A stretch of DNA of 64,000 bases from NCBI GenBank assembly GCA_009602735.1, contig WELA01011174.1:144242-208241 (forward strand), written 5' to 3'. The notes below the pieces were generated by a model that was given only the letters and a program-made list of their open reading frames with translations, searched no databases and was not told the DNA's origin. Source of the DNA: Mesotaenium endlicherianum. Its lineage: Eukaryota; Streptophyta; Zygnematophyceae; Zygnematales; Mesotaeniaceae. This document shows, piece after piece, positions 12,128-24,648 of the stretch. The translations under genes and the position numbers were made by a program. Numbering within the stretch: the stretch's first letter is position 1; every line of letters starts with the position of its first letter.

Positions 12128-12630
12128 TGTAGTGATTTGAGTTTTATTATATTACTTTGCTTTTATTCTAATGCTTTTGAATATACTCAAAGTAGTATTG
12201 TGTGGATTCAAGTGCAAATAGATACTGTAGTAACTTGGTTCATGTCCTTTTAACCTTCTAAGGCATTTTCGAAGTTAGAGGAAGGACCTAGAAGAACTCC
12301 ATGTGGCAAAAGGCAAATGTGCCATTTTTGAGTCAAAAGGACATGTGTAAATTATTTTAGAAAGAGGTGGCAAGTTTTGGGATGTGTTGGGTGCCAACAC
12401 ATCAACATGCACCTTCCTAGAAATCACTTATTTAGCAAGTATATAAACAAGAGCTAGAACGTAGAAAGGGATTCCATAATCACTCTTGTACATGCCAAAT
12501 TCCAAAAATATATCAACTTCCAAGAAGTCATCTCTCTTTCAAGAAGCTACCACTTGTGTTCAAAGATCCTTGTCTTGAATAGATAAAGTATTCTAATTTA
12601 CTAAGTACTTTATCTATCTGTTTCACTACA
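12128..12630 (+). repeat. 5' LTR of element B
   Basis: 503 bp with 7-bp inverted ends. TATATAAA at 12440-12447 is the likely TATA box of the element promoter; in the 3' LTR it is mutated to TAAATAAA. Confidence 0.95.
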
Positions 12631-12631
12631 G

Positions 12632-12643
12632 TGGTATCGAAGC
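12632..12643 (+). other. Primer binding site of element B
   Basis: TGGTATCGAAGC, one base after the 5' LTR; tRNA-iMet type with two changes from TGGTATCAGAGC. Confidence 0.8.
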
Positions 12644-12667
12644 TAGGCACTTTGGTAGCACAAGAAG

Positions 12668-13872
12668 ATGGCCGATCCTCAAGACCAACAGCAAGCTTTG
12701 GAAGGAAGCCCTTCCTCTCCAAGAGACCCTCCTCCAGCGCCGATGGAAGAGCCCACTCAAGAAAATCGGCAACAACAAGAAGCACCACAAGGAGGAGCAC
12801 CGTCAAATCCCGTGGCAGCCGCTATAGCAAAGTTGACCCCACCACAAGGAGTTCCCGCAAATGAGTGGGCAGCCTTCCTAATGACCGTTCACAACCAAGT
12901 GGGCTTGGCCACCTATGAAGCAACCGTGCAAGCGTCTAGAGAAGCTATGGCTGCCATGGTTGCCCTTATTGCGAGCAACGCTCACAATCCAGCCCCGGCT
13001 CAAGCGCCTCCACAAGAGCCTACAAGAGCAAGGAAACTCATCAAGCCCGGCAAGCCAGACACTTTCAATCTGGGGAGAGGAGCCAAACTGAATCTGTGGC
13101 TCTACCAAGTGGAGACGTACCTCACATTCCTTGAAGTACCCGAGGAGGACTACGTCCCTTTTGCCGTTACCTTGCTCAGAGGAGCAGCAACATCATGGTG
13201 GCGTAACTATCAAGCGGTTGTATATCAAGCTGTGGCGCATCCCGTACCCGGTCCAGAGCCCCCACCATCATATGCAAGATGGGTGGATTTTTGTGAAGCC
13301 CTCCAGAAGCAATTCATGCCCATCAATGGGGAGAAAATTACTCAAGAAAATCTTCGCCATCTCAAGCAAACAACATCCGTTCAAGAATATACGTCCAGAT
13401 TTCATGACCTCACTCTTGAGACACCCAACATGTCGCTTGAGGAGAAGATTGATCGTTATGTGTTTGGCCTCAAGCCCAAGGTGGCAAAAGAAGTGGAATT
13501 ACGCGACCTGACGGACTTTCCAAGGATTATTGAAGTGGCTCAGGGGTGGATACCTTGGATTTCAAGCACTCCGTGCCTTCATCTTCACGGGCACCGGCGA
13601 CGCGGGTGTACGCATCCCCTTCCACCTCTGAATTTGGACCCACACCCATGGAAATTGGAGTCATTAAAAGGGACCCTTCGGCTGCCCGGAAGAGTGGAAG
13701 ACCCTCCAATGACACTTATGATGCAAGAAACCAGCAAGGAGTGAAAGCAAGACTCTACTCGGCTGAAAAAGAAGCTCTCATGCCGGCTGGACTATGCTTT
13801 TATTGTAAGGAGAAGGGCCATCGTGCACTCTCGTGCCCCAAAAAGTTGTCAAAAAACGGACAGCGCCGGTAG
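12668..13872 (+). pseudogene. gag: Element B gag pseudogene
   Basis: Starts with the same [10 protein letters not shown]-terminus as A and is open to about 13540, where a 1-bp loss relative to A shifts the frame. The correct frame resumes at 13546 and runs through the zinc knuckle [14 protein letters not shown] to TAG 13870-13872. Slippery heptamer at 13851-13857. It has only one copy of the N-terminal 25-residue unit. Confidence 0.9.
13851..13857 (+). promoter_or_regulatory. -1 frameshift heptamer A_AAA_AAC in element B
   Basis: Same position and phase as in A (codons TCA AAA AAC, 12 nt before the gag stop), showing the site has been kept between copies. Confidence 0.75.
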
Positions 13873-16800
13873 GCCAGGGGCCTACCACCCCAAGACCCAC
13901 TTCATGAGAAGAGGACAAGCCAAGTGAGGTGGAGACCCCCGTTGAAGACGACGTTCCAGCCCCAATGACGTTGAGAGGCTACCTTGGAGGAGAGAAGGTC
14001 CACATCTTGGTGGATAGCGGAGCTCAAGGCAACTTCATCGCTGCAGATTTTGCCACCAAGCACGGTATTACTATGCGAACTGTTGACCGCGACGAGGAGA
14101 TTATGATGCCCGACGGATTCTCCTATACTACCCCTTCCAAGGAGACGTACCCCTTGTCACTCTCTATCAAGTCCTTTAAGGATAGAGTAGTGTTTTCCCC
14201 CATGCAATTGGGCAAGTATGACGTCATCCTAGGGACGCCTTGGTTGACCAAGCACAACCCCCAAGTTGATTGGAGAGACGGTACTATTAAGATAAAGAAT
14301 GGCATCACTTCAAGAATCTGTATTTTGCGCCCAATCCAGAATATCCAGACCCAAGACATCAAGAAGCCGGCACACGAGGTACTATTGTCCGTCCTCCAAC
14401 TCAAGAGACTTGTGAGGAAGGGACCAGAGCTTCTTTTGGCCTTGATCACGCCAAAAGACATCAAGAAAGATATCGAGAGTCAAGAAGGCAGCCCCCTTCC
14501 CAAGGAGATACAAGAAGCCCTAGAGGACTATAAGAAGTATTCTCCCCGGAATTGCCCAAAGGCCTACCCCCCAAGAGAGTCGTAGACCACAAGATAGAGT
14601 TGGAGCCCGGAAGCAAGCCCATCTCTCGGCCTAACTTCAAGATGTCATACACGGAGTTGGACGAAGTCAAGAAGCAAATCAAGAAGCAACTGGAGCATGG
14701 CTTCATTCGACCTAGCAAGTCGCCATTTGGAGCCCCGGTGCTATCTGTCAAGAAGAAGGATGGTACCTTGAGGATGTGTGTGGACTATCGCGCCCTCAAC
14801 AAGACCACCATCAAGAATCTATACCCGCTGCCGCGCATGGATGAGCTAATGGACCGGCTGGTTGGAGCCAAGTACTTTATGAAGATTGACTTACGGAGCG
14901 GCTACCACCACATTCGCATCGCAGAATCGGACATAGAGAAGACGGCATTCAGGATAAGATATGGACATTTTGGGTTCATGGTCTTACCATTTGGACTCAC
15001 CAATGCACCAGCAACTTTCATGACTATGATGAACACCATATTTCAGCCCCTGCTGGACAGATTTGTGGTGGTATTCATTGATGACATCCTTTACTACAGC
15101 AAGACCCTTGAAGAGCATGGAAGACACGTGAAAGAAGTGCTCAAAATCCTGAAGCAAAACAAGCTATTTGCAAAGAAGTCAAAGTGCGAGTTTGCCAAAC
15201 AAGAAGTGGAGTTCCTGGGTCTCCACGTTACTGCTGATGGCATCAAGATGGACCCCAAGAAGACCACGGTGGTGGAGGAATGGCCAACCTCCACAACCAA
15301 GAAAGAACTCCAATCTTTCTTGGGATTTGCCAATTGGTACAGGAGATTCATCCAGAGCTTCTCGCACATAGCAGCCCCCTTGACAAATCTACTCAAGAAG
15401 GACAGGCTATATACATGGACCAAGAAAAAGGAAGAGGCATTTCAAGAGTTGAAGCGAAGATTGACCACATCCCCGATGCTTACACTCTAAAGTCCAAACC
15501 CAGATTGGCCTTCCACGTCATCACCGATGCATCTTCCTATGCAATAGGAGCAATCCTGCTTCAAGACCAAGGCAAGGGACTGCAACCCATCGCCTACGAG
15601 TCGAGGAAGCTAAATCCAGCCGAGCAGAATTATATAACCACGGAGCGAGAGGCATTGGCGATTATTCATGCCTTGAAGGTTTGGCGCTGCTACGTCGAAG
15701 GACGCAAGGTGCTGGTCACGACGGACCACGAGGCATTGAAGCACCTTCAGACGCAGCCGTATCTCTCACGGAGACAAGCAAGATGGAGTGAATACTTGCG
15801 ACAGTACAACATCATGATTCAGTACCAGCCCGGCAAGACGAACCCGGCTGACCCCCTCTCAAGTCTGCAATTAAATGCTGTGATGACATCCCTGAGTACA
15901 GATCTGGAAGCTCCCTTTTCTGCCGCCTATGATGCGGACCCTTATTACACGAATGGCGAGGCAGCCCTTGACCCACACAAGAAGCAAGAAGGAAACTATT
16001 GGGTGAGACAAGACACGGGACAGAGATGCGTGCCTAATAATCAAGAGCTACGACTCTTGTTACTTCGAGAAGCACACAACAACCCACTTGGAGGTCACTT
16101 TGGAATATTAAAGACCACGGGCGTGCTCGCAAGGACTTATTGCTGGCCAGGAATGTCTAAGCAAGTGAAGGAGTACTGCAGGAGCTGCGACACATGCCAA
16201 AGAATCAAACCATCATCACAAAAGGCGGGAGGACTTCTTCAACCACTAACAATCCCCAAGAGACAATGGGCAGACATCTCGATGGACCTCATCGTGGACT
16301 TGCCAGTGACACCATGCGGCTACAATGCAATATTAACAGTGGTGGACAGACTTACAAAGATGGCTCATTTCATCCTAACAACGACCAAGATTTCAGCACC
16401 CCAATTAGCAAGACTCGTCTTTGACAACATATTTCGATTACATGGCCTGCCATCAAGAATAGTGTCTGATCGCGACCCAAGACTCACAAGCCATTTCTAG
16501 AAATATCTCTTCAAGAACTTCGGTACATCGCTGGATATGTCCACTGCCTACCACCCGCAATCGGATGGACAAATAGAGCGTATGAATCGTACTCTCAAGA
16601 CCTTTCTAAAGGCCTACGTGTCTACTCTGGAGCAAGACTGGGACATGTACTTGACCCCTTTGGAGTTTGCCTACAACAACACGACGCAGGCCTCTACCCA
16701 AGAGTCCCCTTTCTTCCTCAACTATGGCTTCCATCCGACCACGCCGCTGAGCTTCACGACTGGCCATGATGAAGTACCTGCAGCGGCAGATTTTTTGGAG

Positions 16801-17457
16801 ACAATAGAAGAAGCCCTTGCAGCAGCCACAAAAGCTCTACAACACGCGCAAGATGCTCAAGCAAAAATGGCAAACAGGGCTAGAAGAGAAGTTACATAAA
16901 AAGTGGGCAACGCAGTGTTACTATCATCCAAGAACATTTCCCTTAACAACACGCCTGCCGGCAGCAAGTTCTCCCCCAAGTATTTGGGACCCTTCATGAT
17001 TATCCAGCAAGTCAACCCCGTTGCTTTCAAGCTAGAACTTCCCTAGACTATGCACATTGACCATGTATTCCACGCTTCCCTCTTCAAGCCATATGTGCAA
17101 CCCGACAACAAGTTCCCAGGACGTGTGACAACCCCACCAGCCCCAACAATAGTGGATGATCATTTGGAGTACGAAGTGGAAGACATAGTGGCTATGAGAA
17201 ATTTCAGGAGACAGCAGCAATACTTGATCAAGTGGAAAGGATATCCAGATTCGGAGAATAGTTGGGTGGCGGCGCACTACCTTGACAAAGTTCAGAGAAA
17301 GTTGAAGCGCTTCCATGCCGCCAACCCCCATCTTGGACCAGCCCCAAGTCTCTCTACTAGAAGCCCAAAGACTTCAAGGAGGCAGCCTGCCACCATCAAG
17401 AAGCAGCAAAAGACCCCTTGGAGGCAGCTTGCAAGAACAAGAAAGAGGAAAAAATGA
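13858..17457 (+). pseudogene. pol: Element B Pol pseudogene
   Basis: Collinear with A pol. Defects against A include: CGA to TGA shortly after the frameshift site (~13906); a 1-bp loss at ~14535; a stop at ~15488; TGG to TAG at ~16498; a stop at ~16898; CAG to TAG at ~17044. Protease DSG, RT FIDD, RNase H TDAS, integrase DGQIER and the chromodomain [12 protein letters not shown] are all still recognisable. Confidence 0.92.
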
Positions 17458-18184
17458 CATTAGACACTTTTCTCTTCTCGCGGTTTCTGACCATAAAACT
17501 AAAATTGTTACTGGTGATAGGTCTCTGCATGATAAATTCTAAAAATTTACCTGGCTGTAGTCCATGAGTAGCCGGTTACTTAGAATCCAAGTTTGTTCAA
17601 TTTAGAGCACTGGTCAGCGAGATATGATGCTCTGAGTAGAAGGGAGTCAGGCTGCTGGCATTATTAGGGCAGAATATGCCTTCTGACATTGTGCCCTCCC
17701 CTGAACTTGGAATGCTTTGAAACTGAAGACTATGGTAGACCATCTTACAGCGCCCATTTAAAGACTTACTTTGCAGAATTTGGAGATGTATAGAAGGACG
17801 TATGATTTTCATAAGTTTCTGCACAGATTTGGAGGAGTGCCTACTCTCTCAGCTCTCAACGACACTCCAAAAGTTGAAATGCTCTCAAATTTGGTGACCC
17901 GGTAGACTTCTCTGACGTGCTCCGTTTAGAATTTCATTTTTTTTGATTTAGAGCAGTTTTGTGGACACTATGAAGTTTTGAATTTGTGTCAGATTCTGGG
18001 CCAGCTCGTACAATTTTCTTTATCATCAAGGAGTAGGCTAGCCAATAAGGTCACACCACCCACGACCTTGCCTAGTCTACCTTACATGTGTAGCACCTAA
18101 CTTGAACCTGTTGACTAGTCTGCTCCACATGTGTAAGACCTGACTTCACGCGCCGAGACGTCGCTTTTTCTGTCGGAGGAGTGA
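17458..18184 (+). other. 3' non-coding region and PPT of element B
   Basis: About 730 bp without coding potential, shared with element A. A purine-rich stretch (GGAGGAGTGA) directly before the 3' LTR at 18185 is the likely plus-strand primer site, though it is weak. Confidence 0.65.
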
Positions 18185-18687
18185 TGTAGTGATTTGAGTT
18201 TTATTATATTAGTTTGCTTTTATTTTAATGCTTTTGAATATACTCAAAGTAGTATTGTGTGGATTCAAGTGCAAAAAGATACTCTAGTAACTTGGTTCAT
18301 GTTCTTTGAACCTTCAAAGGCATTTTTGAAGTTAGAAAAAGGACCTAGAAGAACTCCATGTGGCAAAAGTCAAATGTGCCATTTTTAGGTCAAAAGCACA
18401 TGTGTATATTATTCTAGAAAGAGGTGGCAAGTTTTGGGATGTGTTGGGTGCCAACACATCAACATGCACCTTCCTAGAAATTACTTATGTAGGAAGTAAA
18501 TAAACAAGAGCTAGAACGTAGAAAGGGATTCCAGAATCACTCTTGTACATGCCAAATTCCAAAAATATATCAACTTCCAAGAAGTCATCTCTCTTTCAAG
18601 AAGCTACCACTTGTGTTCAAAGATCCTTGTCTTGAATAGATGAAGTATTGTACTTTACTAAGTACTTTATCTATCTGTTTCACTACA
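18185..18687 (+). repeat. 3' LTR of element B
   Basis: 503 bp, same ends as the 5' LTR; differs from it by scattered substitutions, in keeping with an old insertion. Followed by TSD CTTGA. Confidence 0.95.
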
Positions 18688-18692
18688 CTTGA

Positions 18693-18992
18693 TGCCATAA
18701 GTTCTTCGACAGTGCGCTCGTCCGCTGGCTGTCCTGCCCTTCTTTCTGTCTCTTCAGCAGCCTTTGCTAATTGTTCAGCTTCTAATCTGGCTCTCTCCTC
18801 CTCAGCCTGCTGTGTTGCGACTGTGGCAATAGCAGCTGCCTCATCTGCAGCCTCTCTAGCTGCAGTATTCGCCACTGCTTCAAAATAGGTACGGGTTCCT
18901 GCTACATGGCTTTCAGCCTGATTTTGGACATTCTCGTTATCCTGGTTCTCCATGTCTCGGGAGTTGCTAGTTTGAAACCTTGTCCTTACCAT
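18693..18992 (-). pseudogene. gag: B2 gag, 5' part
   Basis: From ATG 18992 ([17 protein letters not shown]) to the element B insertion point. It is the N-terminal Ala/Glu-rich part of family-2 Gag, collinear with 41462-41163 in D. The remainder continues at 12122. Confidence 0.88.
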
Positions 18993-19013
18993 ACAAAGAA
19001 GACTGTGATAACA

Positions 19014-19025
19014 GCTCCAATACCA
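19014..19025 (-). other. Primer binding site of B2
   Basis: Minus strand TGGTATTGGAGC, one base from the LTR; a mutated tRNA-iMet site. Confidence 0.65.
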
Positions 19026-19026
19026 C

Positions 19027-19745
19027 TGAAATGAATCGACATACCAAATAGGCGATTAACAATCAATTAAGATCTTTCTATCAGCAAGTAATCTTTATGG
19101 TATTTTCTGTTAATTGATTAAATAGCAAAGGACAACACACTAGCAGTGTACAATACTCGCAAGTCAAATGCAAGTAAACTAGCATCAATAATGCGATCAG
19201 TAAACTCGTACATCAGCAAGGCTAGAAAACAATGCATATCAATGGCTTCTCGCTTTGGATCCAGATATCTCTCCGTAAGCAGTACAAGAGAGTTGGCCTC
19301 GTTTTCGAATGCCAAACTGGAAAGCAATACCTAGCATATGTACATGGAATGAGTTTACTATTCAACGGCCAGTGCGATGGCACCGCCTACCCGGGAGTTA
19401 ACCACGTTGGTAGGACCTCGGTTAACCAAATCCACCGCCATCTCCCATCATCCCGAATCGCCATCCATCCGGAGGATGTCATCTGGCCATTCATCTAGCA
19501 TATCACACTTGAATGCACATCTAGGCAGTTTGTTGCTACCGAGTACGGAAGTCAGCTGGCTGTCAAAGAATGTGTTAGCAAGCTGACTTAAGTTGACTTC
19601 AGCCTGCTGCTTCCGACTGAGTCATTAAACTGCCAGTTTAATAAAGTCCAACAGACTGAATAATAACAAGAATTCAGCAGGCTGAACTTATTTAGCTATT
19701 ATATTTAAATGAATATTATATCAACCAATCAACTAATTTATTACA
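19027..19745 (-). repeat. 5' LTR of B2 (family 2, 719 bp)
   Basis: Same length and layout as the 3' LTR of D (33423-34141). Outer edge ttaca at 19745 is followed directly by family-1 gag sequence of element F (ccttg...). Confidence 0.92.
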
Positions 19746-20818
19746 CCTTGTTGGTTTCTTGCATCATAAGTGTTATTGGAGGGTCTTCCACTCTTCCGGG
19801 CAGCCGCGGGTGTCCCTTCCAATAACTCCAATTTGCATGGGTGTGGGTCCAGATTCGGATGTGGAAGGGGCTGCGTTCACCCGCGTCGCCGGTGCCCGTG
19901 AAGATGAAGGCACGGAGTGCTTGAAATCCAAGGTATCCACCTTTTGAGCCACTTCAATAATCCTTGAAAAGACCGTCAAGTCGCGTCATTCCACTTCTTT
20001 TGCCACCTTGGGCTTGAGGCCAGACACATAACGATCAATCTTCTCCTCGAGCGACATGTTGGGGATCTTGAGAGTGAGGTCATGAAACCTGGATGTATAT
20101 TCTAGAACGGACATTGTTTACTTGAGATGGCGAAATTTTTCTCGAGCAATTTTCTCCCCATTGATGGGCATGAATTGCTTCTGGAGGGCTTCACAAAAAT
20201 CCACCCATCTTGCATATGATGGTGGGGGCTCTCGGCCGGGTATGGGATGCGCCACAGCTTGATACACAACCGCTTGATAGTTACGCCACCATAATGTTGC
20301 TGCTCCTCTGAGCAAGGTACGGCAAAAGGGACGTAGTCCTCCTCGGGTACTTCAAGGAATATGAGGTACGTCTCCACTTGGTAGAGCCAAAGATTCAGTT
20401 TGGCTCCTCTCCACAGATTGAAAGTGTCTGGTTTGCCGGGCTTGTTGAGTTTCCTTGCTCTTGTAGGCTCTTGTGGAGGCGCTTGAGCCGGGGCTGGATT
20501 GTGAGCGTTGCTCGCAATAGAGGCAACCATGGCAGCCATAGCTTCTCTAGACGCTTGCACGGTTGCTTCATAGGTGGCCAAGCCCACTTGGTTGTGGACG
20601 GTCATTAGGAAGGCTGCCCACTCATTTGCGGGAACTCCTTGTGGTGGGGTCAACTTTGCTATAGCGGCTGCCACGGGATTTGACGGTGCTCCTCCTTGTG
20701 GTGCTTCTTGTTGTTGCGAATTTTCTTGAGTGGGCTCTCCTATCGGCGCTGGAGAAGGGTCTCTTGAAGAGAAAGAGCTTCCTTCCAAAGCTTGCTGTTG
20801 GTCTTGAGGATCGGCCAT
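19746..20818 (-). pseudogene. gag: Element F gag fragment (family 1), cut by B2
   Basis: Starts [15 protein letters not shown] at 20818, frameshifted near 20320 by a 1-bp loss, with stops further on. The sequence ends at 19746 where the B2 LTR begins, before the zinc knuckle. The rest of F should lie beyond the left edge of the window, on the far side of B2. Confidence 0.88.
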
Positions 20819-20855
20819 CTTCTTGTGCTACCAAAGTGCCTAGCTTCGATACCAC

Positions 20856-21262
20856 TGTAGTGAAGCAGATAGATAAAGTACTTAGTAATATATAATTCTT
20901 TATCTATTCAAGACAAGGATCTTTGAACACAAGTGGTAGCTTCTTGCAAGAAAGATGGCTTGTTGAAAGTTGATATATTTCTGGAATTTGGAAAGTACAA
21001 GAGTGATTCTGGAATGTCTTTCTATGTTTTAGCTCTTGTTTATGTACTTGCTACATAAGTCACTTCAAGGAAGGTGCATGTTGATGTGTTGGCACCCAAC
21101 ACATCCCAAAATTTGCCACCTCTTTCTAGAATAATGTACACATGTCCTTTTGACCTAAAAATGGCATTTGACTATCGCCACATGGAGTTCTTCTAGGTTC
21201 TTCTTCTAACTTCAAAAATGCCTTAGAAGGTTCAAAGAACATGAACCAAGTCACAAGCGTAT
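20856..21262 (-). repeat. 5' LTR of element F, truncated
   Basis: Begins TGTAGTGAAGCAG next to a primer site (20843-20854, minus strand TGGTATCGAAGC) and matches the A and B LTRs for about 407 bp, then stops at about 21262, where unrelated sequence of H begins. The outer ~95 bp, including the LTR end, is missing, so this junction is a deletion or rearrangement, not a clean insertion. Confidence 0.82.
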
Positions 21263-21267
21263 CTTCA

Positions 21268-22399
21268 TGACTTATTGAGTCGAGGTTGTCGTATAAAAAC
21301 CAAACTCCACATGTGCGGAATATCAACCTAGGAAGGACAACTTTGCATTGACTTTACGCATCCGTATGTTGACCTTTTCTAGATTACCAAGTCACCAACG
21401 TGTAGCGCGTCAAAGCATCTTCCGAATGGCACCAATTTTGCGTCATTTGGTCAAGTATCGAGCGAGATAGGTGCGATCTAGTCCGCGTCACCTACCGGTC
21501 CCTAGCGAAACTTTCCCAAGGCCCAATTTGTGACTCAATGTCCCCAAATGTGACATTGTTGGCTCTTCGTGACCCCAAGCGTTGTGCGCACAAATCCGCG
21601 AGCCCCTTAGCCTACATAAGCTTTGCATTTCCATAGTATATGTGCATCATTGAGGCTATAACTTGGTGACTGCATCACCTACTTCTAGAGGAAGCTCCCT
21701 CAATTTCCAGCTCCACTTTTGAGGCGCTATATAGGTAGAATCACCCAAGGTAAGCTCGGCCAATGAGGGACACGTAGCATATCCTACGCACCTTGCTTTG
21801 ATTGGTTTGAGTTATGCTTAGCCTATAGGAGTGCTAGTACATGCCTTGTACACATTAGTGGACATAGGAGAGCCTCCTAGAGTGACTACATGCACTGGAT
21901 CCGCCGCATACCCCGCCGGATTTCCAGGAGTATAAGTACTAGAGATGTCCCTAGAAGAGACATCTTTTAGAAGTCCATTATGCCAGGTGTAAGTAACATA
22001 GATTATCAGTAAAGCTTACACTTTTATCTCTTGTGTTTTCAGGACCACTGAGTTACTCTCTTGTGAAGAGCAAGCCCTCCAGGCTTCCAGTCACTTGAAG
22101 AATTTCACAAGTGGTGAGCAAAGTCACAGCTTAAGCCCTTGCCATAGGACTACTCTGAAGATCATGATGTGCTTCCAGTGATCTTTTGGGCCATACTTCA
22201 TTAGTTGTTTTCCTACCAGATTACAATCTTGAGGTGCTCACTCAAGAGAGTACACATTCCTTAATTAAAACATTTTCGACTTGACTCCCTTTTTGGCTAT
22301 AACGCCACATGTATTATAGACTCCATTGCAGCAAAGCCTGCTTGCCTATGATGTGTTGCTTATGTCTATGGTGCGCACTCGACCTCGTAACGCACGACA
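21268..22399 (+). repeat. H: LTR-like repeat unit, ~1.13 kb
   Basis: Homologous, in reverse orientation, to H' at 27177-28555: both share the outer CATGAyTTATTGAGTCGA end, a long middle block (best 21920-22260 against 27660-27310) and the inner end ACGCACGACA. It starts TGA and ends ACA and carries a TATA-like TATAAGTACTAGAG near 21930, as in an LTR. No coding region. No TSD: left neighbour is the F LTR, right neighbour is the G integrase. Confidence 0.65.
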
Positions 22400-23570
22400 C
22401 ATGTGCTACTACGGAAAGTACATGACTCTCCTTACTTGGGTCATTATGGAATGACCAAAACCACACACGCTTTGCGCCGAGAGTACATTTGGCCGTCTCT
22501 CAAGGTTGGTGTTGCCGAGTACAACGCCAACTGCGCAATATGTCAACGGAATAACCCGCGCAATACGTTGCCGGCTGGGAAGTTGCAACCATTGGATGTG
22601 CTCCTTGGTAAAGCATGAGCCTCGACGTTGTCGTGAAACTGTTTACCACTGATACAAGACCCAATGGGGTGTTGTTGATCGTGGATCGCTTCACTAAGGT
22701 GGTGCACTTAGGTGGCCACTAACCATCATTTGATGCAATCGAGACTACTCGTCTTTTTATTAATCACGTGTTCAAGTTACCTTGCATGCCGAAACATATC
22801 ATAAGTGATTGTGACAGTATATTTACAAGCAACTTCTGGCAAGAAGTTTGCTCGTACTTCGACACGACACTTACAAAATCCACGACCTTTCATTCTCAGA
22901 CCGAAGGTTCGAACAAAACAACTGAACCGAGTTTTGTGATTTCCTTAGATATTATGTGATTCCTCGCCAAGACAACTGAGCTACCCTCCTTTCAGTTGCA
23001 GAGTTCAAATTTGATAATGCTTATCAGGAACAATTTAATAAGAATCTATTTTTACTTATGGAATACATCCGCACACTCCTCTCACGCGCTCGGTCCTCGG
23101 TGAGGCGGGGATGTCAACCATACGAGTACCAAGTGCACGCCGCTTTGTCCATTCTCTGCAAGAGATGCACAAACAAGCATTGGCTTTGGCCGTTGCTCAA
23201 GATTGACAGAACAAGTTTGCTAATACGCACAGGATTGATTTGAGTTTTGAGGTTGGCAATGAAGTACTCTTGCCACTAAAAACCTGCAACTCAAGCACCC
23301 CGCTTCTGTTTCGCCGGGTAGGCTTTTTATCGTTTTTGCACACGTTCAACCTATTGCATAACGACTGGATTTGCGAATCTATGGGGCGAATGCATCCTGT
23401 GTTCCATGTCAGTTTACTCAAGCTGTTTAAGTCTGACGGCCATTCTTAGCCACAAGCACCGGAATTGGAACTCACCGATGATGATAAGGCTTGGGATGTA
23501 GAGGACGTCTTACGACATCGCTACACCCGTCATATGCCTCCCATGGAAGCTTTTGATTACGTGGTTTGAT
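22400..23570 (+). pseudogene. Element G: decayed Ty3/gypsy integrase and C-terminal domain
   Basis: Three pieces in changing frames: integrase zinc finger region (22403-22612, HDSPYLGHYGMTKT...NCAICQRN), integrase core remnant (22768-22959, HIISDCDSIFTSNFWQ and a degenerate HSQTEG), and a C-terminal part (23240-23570) with SFEVGNEVLLPLKT, HPVFHVSLL and a chromodomain-like WDVEDVLRHRY. Protease, RT and RNase H are absent; the fragment begins right at the end of H. It belongs to a third family, not close to families 1 or 2. Confidence 0.82.
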
Positions 23571-24632
23571 TACAACTCCAGTGGTGAAAGGGGCAGAGTG
23601 CCCTAGTGGAAGCGTAGTGACTCACGAGGAACAAAAGTTGTTGCAATCATACAAAAGAGTGCAGCAGCATATCACCAAGAAAGCTTGGAAAAATTACTCA
23701 GCATTTTGAGTAGCAAGAAACTGCTCACAAACGGAAGAGGATGAAAGATCTCGTCATTACAAACCCGTGGAAATTTACAAAATTTAAAAATTTAAAAGAA
23801 ACGAAGAAGTTATGCCTATTTATAGTTTTCTACGACAACTATTCTCTCCAAGGCGGGAGGACCGCTTAGCAACGGATTTTCCTAAGTGTTTGTCAAATTG
23901 TCCCTTCCAAAATATTTGTCAGTAGGCTACATCAGTCTGATCTGACGTGTCGGGTCAATTTGACGTCCACATACATGCATCGATATTACTAGAATATTCT
24001 ATCTTGGGCGCGCTAGGCTAAATCAAAACTTCTAGTTAAATCGACCTAGTCGGCACTCCGCGTCAGCCGAAATTACGTGAAGGTTCGAATTCACTCTAGC
24101 GGCCCAAATCGCTCGACGCTGTCGGTCAATCCGATGGTCGCGCTCGCCGCAAATTAAGGACAATCGTCAACCGACCTCGAAATTAAACTTCAGAAATCCA
24201 TAACTTTCTCCATACTTAACCAAATTTGACAATTTTATATTAACATGACCACAAAAATGCGCTCTATAACGATATGCATCCCAAACACATTTCAAAAATT
24301 GACTCAAAAATGCACTTTATAAACCTATGACCTTACAAGTGGGGACTCGTACAAACTTCATGACAAACTCCTACTATATTGTAGTAACCTGGTTCAAACA
24401 GTATTGGTTACGATGGACTTTCACTCAACACGCTCTGTACCACGGCAAGTGTGCTACCCGGTACAATTTGTAATGCAATGAACAAACGCAAAAGAGACGA
24501 GCGCAAATATTCGCTCTTTTCCGTCCCTGTGATGATGCACATTCCATTCGCTCACTGGTGTTTTCCGCTGATTGCGATTAGTATTGACACACCAGACTTA
24601 AAGGACGAGGCTTAACGAGGACGCTAAGTTCC
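23571..24632 (+). other. 3' non-coding region of element G
   Basis: About 1.06 kb of AT-rich sequence between the pol remnant and the PPT. I see no gene or clear repeat in it. Confidence 0.55.
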
Positions 24633-24648
24633 TTTAAGGGGGGAGGAG
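24633..24648 (+). other. Polypurine tract of element G
   Basis: TTTAAGGGGGGAGGAG followed directly by TG (24649), the standard layout of a 3' PPT and the start of a 3' LTR. Confidence 0.8.

Larger units (their letters stand above)
12128..18687 (+). mobile_element. Element B: complete but decayed family-1 retrotransposon inserted in B2 gag
   Basis: Two 503-bp LTRs (12128-12630 and 18185-18687), both TGTAGTG...CACTACA, flanked by the 5-bp TSD CTTGA (12123-12127 and 18688-18692). The unoccupied site is preserved in gag of D near 41158-41166, which reads straight across ccttgatgcc. Total 6560 bp. Gag and pol carry several nonsense and frameshift mutations. Confidence 0.97.
5992..19745 (-). mobile_element. 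Element B2: family-2 Ty3/gypsy element with extra ORF3, split by A and B
   Basis: Minus-strand order from the right: 5' LTR 19745-19027, primer site 19025-19014, gag (interrupted by B at 18688/12127), pol, ORF3, then element A. The rest of ORF3 and the 3' LTR must lie left of the window. Its right LTR edge cuts the gag of element F, so B2 inserted into F. All three ORFs have stops or frameshifts, so this copy is dead, although its pol remains very close to that of D. Confidence 0.9.

Noticed and set aside
16498-17046. In-frame TAG codons in element B taken as a variant genetic code
   Set aside because: One TAG replaces Trp and another Gln relative to A, alongside TGA, TAA and frameshifts: ordinary pseudogene decay.
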